From positions 2,776,367-2,840,366 of the forward strand of contig CM067523.1 in NCBI GenBank assembly GCA_034509495.1: a stretch of DNA of 64,000 bases, in the 5' to 3' direction. The translations under genes and the position numbers were made by a program. This document shows, in pieces, positions 23,685 to 36,900 of the stretch (positions are counted from its first letter, which is position 1; the number at the start of each line of letters is the position of its first letter). A model generated the notes under the pieces. It searched no databases. It had not been told where the DNA came from and was given only the letters and a program-made list of their open reading frames with translations. This stretch comes from Acestrorhynchus altus. Taxonomy: Eukaryota > Chordata > Actinopteri > Characiformes > Acestrorhynchidae.

Positions 23685-23860
23685 CTTGCGTCACGTCGAA
23701 ATCCCGCCTCCGCGCGCCTGGATTGGCTGGCCGCTCAAAATTAAATCGCGAGAGCCAATGGGTGAGTGTTTGTGTGAGCAGGGAGCCAATGGGAGCGCGC
23801 GGGGGGCGGGACATGCCCAAATACGGGTGGGAAAGCGAAAGCAGTGGAGTTGGAGCGCCG
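23685..23860 (+). promoter_or_regulatory. hras: hras core promoter
   Basis: This CpG-rich stretch has an inverted CCAAT (ATTGG, 23722-23726), two direct CCAAT boxes about 30 bp apart (23755-23759 and 23786-23790) and a GC box (GGGGCGGG, 23803-23810). There is no TATA box. It lies immediately upstream of a CpG-rich stretch that ends in a strong splice donor, which fits a TATA-less housekeeping promoter. The exact start site cannot be read from sequence. In mammals this promoter faces LRRC56; no divergent gene was seen here. Confidence 0.7.
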
Positions 23861-24043
23861 GAGAGCAGGCGAGCCGTTTCCAGTCCGGGAAAGAATGGAA
23901 AACCCAGGGTTCCGGTTCTGGTCGTGATCGCAGACGTGCGGGAAAGTGTCGACACGGTTGTGAGTCGCCTTCCAGCCCGGACTGACGTGAAACAGACGCC
24001 GCGTTCTGTGTCTTCGCCGAGGAAAAGCCAACCATCGTCTTTG
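23861..24043 (+). other. hras: non-coding first exon of hras (5' UTR)
   Basis: GC-rich sequence without an in-frame conserved peptide ends at TCGTCTTTG followed by a consensus donor GTAAGTAG at 24044. The next acceptor is TTTCAG at 26901-26906, 23 nt upstream of the HRAS ATG. This would leave an intron of 2863 nt. The exon's 5' limit is a guess placed after the GC box. Vertebrate HRAS genes have a non-coding first exon, which supports the model. Confidence 0.6.
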
Positions 24044-24059
24044 GTAAGTAGCTCCAACA

Positions 24060-24403
24060 TGACGTCACCCCTCCCAGCTCTGACGTCATAGTCGCTCCTG
24101 GACGCGTCTCAGCTGAGGCTGTCCCCTGTGCAGGCGTGCAGCCACTCAGCAGGCGTGGCTCCCTACCTAGTGTCCCTGTCCTGTCCGTCCCCACGTGCAT
24201 TGGCAGTAATGGGGTCTGACGTCATAGGCTGCTTGCGTCATAATGCAACAGGGACGTCGATTGTGCCCCGCTCAGGGTTCGGTAGGGCTCTGGAGGTCAG
24301 TGTGCATGCAGTGTCCGGGCTGCAGTGTCCAGGCTGCAGTGGTCTCAGCTGCTCCCACGTTGTTTACGTTCGTCCAGCTGAGGGATCAATAAGAGTGACG
24401 TCA
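24060..24403. promoter_or_regulatory. hras: cluster of four CRE palindromes in hras intron 1
   Basis: The full CREB/ATF site TGACGTCA occurs at 24060-24067, 24081-24088, 24217-24224 and 24396-24403. A half-site-like TGCGTCA lies at 24234-24240, and another upstream of the promoter near 23686. The cluster starts 17 nt after the predicted first-exon donor. Sites are seen directly; a role in cAMP- or stress-responsive transcription is inferred. Confidence 0.6.
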
Positions 24404-24645
24404 TGCACTGCGGCCTGGAGCTCACTGGCTGCTCTGCAGGCTGCAGCACACCACCAGAGAGCTTCTCCTCTGGAGGAAAGCCACTTGGTGAAGGGTCATC
24501 CTGGGATGCACCCTGGTTTCACTACCTACACCCTGCTGATGGGAATGAGGTCACTGTGGGTCTGGTTGAGTGGCAGTAGGGGGTTTACCAGGTACTGTTG
24601 TGTTAATTAGTCATAGTTTGTGCAATGGTATATCAGCAAATGATG

Positions 24646-24651
<6 letters not shown>

Positions 24652-24688
<37 letters not shown>
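24652..24688. repeat. (GT)n microsatellite
   Basis: About 18 GT dinucleotides in hras intron 1. Confidence 0.95.
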
Positions 24689-24692
<4 letters not shown>

Positions 24693-24699
24693 ATAAAAG

Positions 24700-24960
24700 T
24701 AAAATAGACACTATACTGGTGTCCTCTGAATTGACGGTGCTCCATCCTGTACCTTTGGGGTGACTTTTGGAATTCAGAGTAAATATGTAGTCATGAAGTC
24801 ATGGAGCATTTCTATTGGTCCATTTCTCATAGCATTGACAGTGATATCGTCCACCCCGACTACTGTGCAGAAGAAGGTGCTGGAACTAGATTTTTCTTTT
24901 TGGATGGAAATAAAAATGAGATTGACTTCGAAACCTGACCTTCTTCTTCGATAAGTCATA
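24700..24960. repeat. interspersed repeat in hras intron 1
   Basis: CATTTCTATTGGTCCATTTC near 24808-24828 recurs at 28861-28881 (CATTTCTATTGGTCCATTCG) with similar flanks, which marks both as copies of one dispersed element of unknown class. Confidence 0.5.
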
Positions 24961-25944
24961 TCCTATCCAAACCATCACATATCCGTCAAAAACCCAACAT
25001 TGACTTCAACTGTCATAAGCCTTCCTCACTTCCTTCTGATCTTCCTGTTCTCATTCAGGAAGTAATGACCAATTAAGAAATAACGGTAGGTCTGAACTGG
25101 GTTCAGCAAGATGGACTAAAAATAGGTCTTTAAGTGGATTTTTTTGAGGGGAAACGTCTTCTGAAATGAATCAGACAGGCTGGGCTTGGGTGACCTGATA
25201 GTTGGCAAGTGCACACATTTTCCCAGCATGATGGTCCCTCCCTTAGGAGTACGTTCAAGCTATATATATTATCAGTGCGTGTTCAATCAAATCGGTTCCT
25301 TAAAGGACTGGGTTTGTAAAATATATGTGTGCGTGTTAATAACCTTTACATCAAGCTCCACACCTCAGTTGAAGACATGGTTCTTTTGGGATGAAACCAA
25401 AAGAGGTTCTTCTGTGGTATCACTCCAAGAACCATGCGAGGCATCTTTATTTTTAAGGGGGAGTGTAATAATATACATACAGTATATTAAGGAACAATAA
25501 TATTATAATATGCAATTATAATATATAGAATTATGTAGGATTTTATGTTATCGGCCTAGTTTCATGTTGATTTTTGATCATTTAAATGTGTTAGAAGTCA
25601 GTTTCTACAGAACCCCAATTATGTACAGCATTTGATTTGGCGCAGATAAATGAAGGTTCTCCATTGGAACCTTTTTAATCCCTAATAAGACAGCCCTTAA
25701 TCAAAATCAGTGTTGCATTTGGCAAATTAAAGCAGGGAATCCACAGAAACATGCTGGGTATCTGTCTGTCTGTCTATCTAATCATCCATCTAATCAGCAA
25801 TACAGTGTTAATTAACACACACTTCCTGTTTCTTGTTTTTTTTCAATGCTGTATTCACATTGTTACACATTTAATGATCTTTTAATCCATACAAACACAA
25901 TCTAGGTCTCAATGAAGAAAGGATCTGTAATCACTGCTTTATTT

Positions 25945-26215
25945 GGCAGTTCAGTGGCTTGATGGTGCACTTTTGCCTCCCAGCACTGGGGTCTTGGGTT
26001 CAAGGCCCTGTCTGGGTGGAGTTTCCATGTTCTCCCCGTGTCTGTGTGGAGATCAGGTGAATTGGCTACTCTAAATTGCCCTGGTGACCTGCCCTGTGTG
26101 TGAATGAGTGTGTATGCATGTCTATATGCCCAGGTAATGCCTGGGTGAGCCCCCCAGTCCTCAGTGCAGTCCCCCACGTGGACGGATTTTTCTGGATATA
26201 CTGCCTTTTCTCGCC
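25945..26215 (+). mobile_element. V-SINE-like tRNA-derived SINE, plus orientation
   Basis: A tRNA-like head (GGCTTGATGGTGCACTTTTG, then B-box-like GGGTTCAAGGCCC) is followed by GTTTCCATGTTCTCCCCGTG. That block resembles the conserved central domain of the V-SINE superfamily, as I recall it from fish. A tail (CCCCCAGTCCTCAGTGCAG) follows. It lies in hras intron 1. Confidence 0.7.
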
Positions 26216-26404
26216 AGTGTTGGTTACGTGCTGATTGTCAAGCATCTTGGCGTATCTAGAACCGTGTTATAGAAATGCAACTTTCATTATTTAACGCTCT
26301 TTTTATTAGAAACAGTACAGAAACAATACTATTGCCCACCCCTACTACTGAGGATGTTATGTGTATAACAGTACAGCGGCGGTATCCTGTCCTGCTGTAG
26401 ATGA

Positions 26405-30157
<3,753 letters not shown>

Positions 30158-31200
30158 CTAGGCAAGTCCTCTCAGTTTTTTGATAAAAAGGTCCGTTGGA
30201 AATGGTTCTGGCTCAAGCCTAGTGAGGTCTGTAGAGGCTTCTTTAAATAAACGAATATATATTCTTATATTTAAAGGATTAAAGCAACATGTGGCAAAAT
30301 CCTGTAATATACTGTAACACATACGTCTTCAGATGCCACTTCTGTATCTCTCAGCTTGTCAACAAATGCATGTGTAAAGTGGCAGAGTTATATTAGAGGA
30401 TTTTACACAAATATGACTCGGGTTATGCAGCGTTATACAGGCATTCCAGCCTGAAGTGCCATCCCCTCGCCAACCTCCTGCAGCTGACGTCCCTCACAAA
30501 TTAAAAATAAGTCATTTCCACAGTTTAGTAAGACGTGGGAATGAGATAGTTAAGCCACGACTTATTAGGGTTGCCACGTTTTCAGCAAGAATCCTCTTCC
30601 TACTGTGTTTTCAATATAAAACAACAGTAAATTTCATCAAAACAGGTGGCAACCCTACACAAACATGGTCTTACCAAGCCGTCCCTATTACTTAATTTCA
30701 CATTTCCGCGGCAGGTCACCCGTGGGGCTCCATACCCAACCCCTAAGAACATTGTTTACTCATCTACACCTTCTGTGTTTTCCAGGTACCTGGCATCACA
30801 TGGCACAGACTTTTGGAGCAGCTACCCTGCTCCAGCACTGCGTTGCCTCCAGTGATGTTAGAGTTGGGTGGGGCAGACAGTGTGAAAGGAAACTCTTAAC
30901 GTCAGCACAAGTGGATGTTCGGAATCCACGCCCGTTTGCTGAGGAACATCTCTGACTCTGACTGGCCTTTTCTGGAGCTGAAGGGAAATTTACCTCAAAC
31001 GCTGGGCTTGGACTGTGTTAAGGACCGCCACACTAAAATATATTATCTGTAATAATACACTATGTAGTCTTAACTGGAAACAAATAGCTGACAAGATAAC
31101 CTCACGTATCACCTCATCAGCTTTTGACCTTTGACCCACATGAAGGTGATGGAGGGTAGAGTTGCTTTATGTAGATATGTGGATTTGCAGACGCGGTAAT
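30158..31200 (+). other. hras: hras 3' UTR with possible GC-AG intron
   Basis: Five bases after the stop codon the sequence reads TAG followed by GCAAGTCC, a consensus-like GC donor at 30162. A good acceptor (TGTGTTTTCCAG) ends at 30785. Human HRAS also has an intron directly after its stop codon, so a 624-nt UTR intron (30162-30785) is plausible. Without splicing, an AATAAA at 30246-30251 offers an early polyadenylation signal. The 3' limit is uncertain. Confidence 0.45.
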
Positions 31201-32950
31201 CCTTAGACTAGCAAAATGTAAAGATGTGAAAAAAAAAATACAAGAAGAAAAACATTTGACTCGTATGCCGTTTGTTGAGAGGCGCCTCACGCAATGTGAT
31301 GTAGATATTTACCGAGGCTCGTTGATGTACTGCTCCGGTGCAATAGTGGATAATGTTGATACAGTGCACGGTACAGTGATGTGAGAACACCTCGGGTATG
31401 TCGTTGATTTGCACATGGCGTAGGGCTGTGTTGTACGTGTGTTCTTATTTCTTTACTCCTTTATCAAGCCTTTATTTGAAAAAGCTCTAGACGTCAAAGG
31501 GAAGAGCTAGTACGGTTGAGATGCGGTGCCTGTAGATGACTTTCTTCAACATCGGGCAGGCTTTAACCGGATTGCACGTAATGCAAAAAAGCCTAATTGT
31601 ATCTCTGCCCATCACTGTGCTTTATTTCTGCTCAGGGCCTTGGGTTGAGACTCCGTGGTTCACACTCTTTCCGAAAGGTGGTCGTGTTCTTTTCCTCCTA
31701 TCTGATTTACCGCTCGAGCTGTCCTCCTTTCTTCCTATTCAACTGTCTGGAAATGAGCTGGATGAGGTGCTAAGGCTTCATACAAGTGCTGATACAACTG
31801 GTGGTCTGATATATTTCGGGGCTTACTGTAATATTCCTACTTTATGCCAATGGTCATGGTGCATCCCTACTGTAACTGGAAGCGAGGGCTGAATGCTTAG
31901 CGGCACACAGCAGTAACTGTGGCACGTCTGATGTTCATTTGCAACGCGTTGCCTTGAAAGGGCAGTAATGAGTTGCAGTTAATGCTTCTTCAATCCTTTT
32001 TCGAATGCTTTCCTTCCTTCTAAGTGGTTAAAGCAGTGACAAATGTCAGAAACGAAGACACTGTAATCCCCTGTATCTTCCAAATTAACAGGACATGCAG
32101 AATCTGAGTGCATTTTCCCATTTCCTATGAATGAACCCAGAGCCAGTCTTGGGGTGGTTTTTCAGTTCACTGCTTTGGAGGTTTTCTTGGGTTTTGATGG
32201 GTCACGTGGTTAATACAGCTGTTTGGCGTGACCGACTTAGACTATGAGATGTTGGTCTTTGCCATTGGTTCACAATGTCCTTAAGTACATTTCGAATTCA
32301 TTGAATGTCATTGACTGTACCTCCACGGTCTTCAAAGATTGACGCTATGACTGAATTGCTTGAGTTAATACTTCGCTGTGTTTTGGTAAAAGCCCATGTG
32401 GGGACAGTTAGTTGAAAAGGATTGTGCTTTCAGGCAGATTCTCATCCTGTTTCTGCACCAACGCATTAATTACCACATTCAGTTGTGGTTTCAATCTATT
32501 TCCTCTAGTTATGGAGCAATTTTACAGTTAAATTTGTGTGTTAACTGCAATACAACTACTTTGGACCTTCCAGGCCATCTAAAGACGCTAGGTGGTTTAT
32601 GTGCCTGGCTGTTCACTGGAAATGAATAGCTCTGTAATTGTCTAATATCATACTGGTTTGCTGCTATATAGGCTTGTTGGGTCATGACTTCTTTTATTGT
32701 GGGATCTCAGAGCCAGTCAGTTCCTACAAAGCAACATGGTTCTTGCTGTTTCAGCCAAGAACGTTTAAGCAGAGCTTTAGAAATCTGACTTTAGACGTTC
32801 TGCCAATCTCACTTTGTGTCTGTTTGTGTGTGAACACAGGTTAATGTTCATTTCTTTAATTGATGTGTGAGACATGCATTGTACAATACTAGTGATGTTT
32901 CGAGGAAGATTGATAAAAGTGTTAAACAACCCAGAGTCTTGTGTTTTTTT

Positions 32951-32955
<5 letters not shown>
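31201..32955. other. gene-free interval between hras and tsg101
   Basis: No exon, RNA gene or named repeat was recognised. The open frame at 31536-31892 (118 codons, plus) has no family resemblance. Confidence 0.45.

Positions 32956-32985
<30 letters not shown>
32956..32985. repeat. (GT)n microsatellite
   Basis: About 15 GT dinucleotides. Confidence 0.95.
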
Positions 32986-32989
<4 letters not shown>

Positions 32990-33102
32990 TTGGTGATTAT
33001 TATTCCAATTTTCTCTCCCCGACACATGATGCTCCCAACATTCAACGCTCCTATTCAAATGGCCATCATTGCATCATTGATGGGCTCCAATATATATATA
33101 TA

Positions 33103-33104
<2 letters not shown>

Positions 33105-33134
<30 letters not shown>
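33105..33134. repeat. (GT)n microsatellite
   Basis: About 15 GT dinucleotides, directly preceding the palindromic element at 33135-33502. Confidence 0.95.
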
Positions 33135-33502
33135 AGCACCACATTATGACCACCACCTTGTTTCTACACACACTGTTCATTTTCTTCTGCTTCACTGACC
33201 ACACAGGAGCACTTTGTAGTTCTATAAACTTTCCCCCTGATCTTCAATGATCAGGACCCCACTGGACCACCACAGAGCAGCTATTATGTGGGTGGTGGGT
33301 CATTCTCAGCACTGCAGTCACACTGACACGGTGGTGGTGTTTGGCACTGCTGTGTCTGATCCACTCGTGCCAGTATGATCCACTCGTGCCAGCGTTACAC
33401 CATAACACACCACCACCATGTCAGTGTTACTGCAGTGCTGAGAATGACCCACCACCCACATAATAGCTGCTCTGTGGTGGTGGGTCATTCTCAGCACTGC
33501 AG
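33135..33502. mobile_element. palindromic interspersed element (otophysan type)
   Basis: It starts GAGCACCACATTATGACCAC and includes AGGAGCACTTTGTAGTTCTA, as does the partial copy at 46150-46330. Inside, arms 33266-33340 and 33407-33481 are reverse complements over 75 bp with two mismatches, separated by a 66-nt spacer. A further direct partial copy of the arm (TCATTCTCAGCACTGCAG) follows at 33485-33502. I recall this family from characin and catfish genomes; that is memory, not a search. Confidence 0.75.
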
Positions 33503-33527
33503 TATATATGTATATGAATGTATTACA

Positions 33528-33740
33528 TGGCTGCGTCCGAATACATGCCTTTGTACACTACCCTGGTTACACTAATGCCAGTGCTCTGTGTGTGTGTGTT
33601 CTATTTTGGCACACTAATAAGTGCGTGGTTTTGGACACAGCCATACTACATCAATCCTCGCGCTACTGCTGTAAGTGGGGCTCGTTGCTTACTGTTTAGT
33701 GTGCTAGTTACTGTAGAGAGCGGTTTGGGACACAGCCCGC
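33528..33740. mobile_element. MITE-like element upstream of tsg101
   Basis: The left end (GGCTGCGTCCGAATAC, from 33530) and the right end (GGTTTGGGACACAGCCC, ending 33738) form imperfect terminal inverted repeats. An internal GTTTTGGACACAGCC repeats the motif. The GTTTAGTGTGCTAGTTACTG block fits a small non-autonomous element known to me from fish ('gggctgtgtcccaaa' ends). Superfamily is uncertain, possibly hAT. Confidence 0.55.
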
Positions 33741-33959
33741 GGGTTATGCCGCTCCCCATTGGCTCTGGCCCTCAGTCAGCTGACTGCAAGTGAGCAAGTC
33801 AACGAGTGCTTTCGCTTTGCGTTGAGGTCGCGTTCGGAGAAAACAATCTTCCCAGCTTTCTGCCTGAACGACAGACACTGTGCTGGGAAATCTTTGGGAA
33901 TCTGTCAGTGAATCTGTGGGAATCTGTGGCTTCGCAGCGGCTCGTTCAGGAGCTGAAAC
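33741..33959 (+). promoter_or_regulatory. tsg101: tsg101 promoter and 5' UTR
   Basis: An inverted CCAAT (ATTGG, 33758-33762) lies about 200 bp before the ATG. CpG-containing sequence follows to the start codon at 33960, and there is no TATA box. The 5' UTR contains a small repeat (GGGAATCTGT) at 33896-33926. The start of transcription cannot be fixed from sequence. Confidence 0.5.
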
Positions 33960-36900
33960 ATGGCGGCGACGGAAAGCGCTCTCCGGAAGTTACTGTCGAA
34001 GGTAAGTTACCTGACGAACAACACTCTGTCTTTATTAACCTTCATATGTCTTTATTCAACTTCATAGGGATAAATTTAGTCTTTATTAACGTTCATGGGG
34101 GTTTGTTAACGTTAATGGGGGTTTATTAACATTCATGGGGGTTTGTTTAACGTTCATTTGTGTTTATCAAGGTTCATTTGTGTTTATCAAGGTTCATTTG
34201 TGTTTATCAAGGTTCATTTGTGTTTGTTAACGTTCATGTGTGTTTGTTAACGTTCATGTGTGTTTGTTAACGTTCCTGTGGGTTTGTTAAACGTTCCTGT
34301 GGGTTTGTTAAACGTTCATTTGGGTTTGCTACACGTTCATTTGGGTTTGCTACACGTTCATGTGTGTTTGTTAACGTTCATGTGGGTTTCTTAAACGTTC
34401 CTGTGGGTTTGTTAAACGTTCATTTGTGTTTGCTACACGTTCATTTGTGTTTGCTACACGTTCATGTGGGTTTCTTAAACGTTCATGTGGGTTTCTTAAA
34501 CGTTCATGTGGGTTTCTTAAACGTTCATGTGTATATATCCTGTTTCTTTGACTCAGGGATATAAATACAGGGACCTGACTGTGCGAGAAATCATCAACGT
34601 AACCACATCTTACAAAGATCTGAAGCCTGTGATGGACAACTACGGTCAGTTTTTAATGGTCATCATTAAAATGGGCTTAATGGGTTAAATTCTGTCCATA
34701 CTGTATTTATGATGTATGTAATGTAGCTGAAAGAGGGTTTTGAGCAATTGATTTTATGAAATTCTCAAGTCTGAATTGTCCTGTTTGTCCTCTGGTATTC
34801 CATACACAAACCACGATGGTCGCAGAACACAACTGATCATACTGTCACACAACAGGACATTTACACTGCTGTGACTATTTTGTAATTTCACAAAACATAA
34901 CGGAACTTTTTCTCATTAAGTGTGTTTGTTAATGTTCATATGTGTTTAACATTCATAACAAATACATAACTGAACGTCTTACTCAGTAAAAATACAGTTT
35001 TTAATCTTTATTAAGGGATGTTTAAAAATGATTATTTTAAGTGGTCATCACACCATAGGACGAACAAAATGTTAATTGTTTAGTGTAAAATGTGTTAAAT
35101 TAATAAAGGATTATTAAATATCATACTGAAAGTATTATTGCTATTTTCAATACAAAATTGTATTTACTTCTTATTATTGGATTTTGACAATTTTAGAATT
35201 AAATTTTTGTAAACTAAATTGGTATAAAATAATGCCAAAAGCATTAGTAAACTTTTCCAGGTGTTACTGATTTATTTTATAAATATTTATAATGCGTCCT
35301 ACGTTTATTTATATTACCTTCACACCACAGCACACTTTGAATGTTTACAGTAAGAAACTAATTGAAATGAATTTCTAAATTTTGCTTTTATTTCTGTGGC
35401 CGATGTTTCACTCGTAAGATGTCAGTTCTCGATGGTAATCATGGTTTAAAAATGGCTTAAAACCAGTAAATATGGGTTTGTTACAGATTCTGTACATTCA
35501 TTTATAAGATTAGATTCTTCATTAAACTGCAGACCGTGGCAAAATCTCACGTGCCAAGATATAAGTAAACATTGAATTTTAATCCATATTAAATTCCACA
35601 TTTTAATAATACTTGTAGGTGGGGGAGGGGAGGTGGTGTTGTAGTTGAAGACCTACTAAATCACTTCTTCTCTTCTAGTGTTCAACGATGGCTCCACCAG
35701 AGAGTTAATGAGTCTTTCAGGAACTGTGCCTGTAAGCTATAGAGGTATGAAAACATCTCTCTGAGGAATTCATTAGGACATTACCTTACTGACAGCAGCC
35801 TTTGTTTACCGTATACTGTGTTATAAGTCTTAAAAAAATGATAGATGTTCTGTTGATTGTTCCTTGTAAGGTCATGTTCTTATGTTCTAGCCTTCAGCTG
35901 CGGTTTTGTTTAACAGATTCGTTTTTGTACTTTTTAGGGAACGTTTACAACATACCCATTTGCCTGTGGCTGCTCGACACGTATCCATTCAACCCTCCCA
36001 TCTGCTTCGTCAAGCCCACCAGCACTATGATGATCAAAACGGGGAAGCACGTTGATGCCAATGGAAAGATCTACCTGCCGTATCTTCATGAATGGAAGCA
36101 TGTAAGTGAGAGAGAATTGTAGGGGGTCTCTTTTTTAGCCTGTGTGATGCTGCTTACCATTGGTCAGAGTCTGAGAGAGCGAAATTGGCCATGCTCTCTC
36201 TGGGTGGGTAGATGGCGCTCTTTCCCTACTTTATGATGATGCTGGAAGGCACAGGTGTCTGTCAACCATTGTATCGGAGCTGGGGAACAGAGGCAGTGGT
36301 TGACTTGATGTGTGTCTACGGAGACATGAGCTCCTAGTGCCAGAACATCCGATGTAAACAATAAAAAACTTTTTTGTTTTTCAGCCTCAGTCAGATTTGT
36401 TTGGGCTAATCCAGGTGATGATCGTGGTGTTTGGAGAAGAACCGCCAGTCTTTTCACGGCCGACCACACAGACACCTTACCAGGCTTTTCCACCTGCTGG
36501 TCCACCTACACGTACGTGCAAGCAATGCCTGCTGATTTGAATCAGTGGTCCAAACTACTACGTGCAAGCATTTGTTCTCCTGAAAGTGCTGATTTAAGGA
36601 ACCAGAAATGTATTCTTTGTTTAATTTATATATTTCATCTTTTTCTTGTTTGTAGCTTCTTATATGGGAAACCCACCAACTAGTCAATTTGGCCAGAGCC
36701 ACTCTTCCAACCCAGGGTAAGAGGCTTTAAAGGTCCTGCATGATATCTTTAGTCATCCTTGTCCATTGTGGTCAAACCTGTATGATCTCTAGCATCTGTC
36801 CTCTTTTTGAGTTAGAAGTTATCAGGGTTATCCTTACCCTGCTGCCAGTTCTGGATATCCAGCCACATCAGGAACAGCGCACTACACACCTGTGACTCCT

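Noticed and set aside
23566..24200. 164- and 169-codon minus-strand frames across the hras promoter and first exon
   Set aside because: Several frames on both strands are open because of high GC content. Residue composition is shadow-like, and this is not LRRC56.
34030..34540. CRISPR-like array of 20-bp repeats
   Set aside because: Units are contiguous tandem repeats without unique spacers, in a vertebrate intron.
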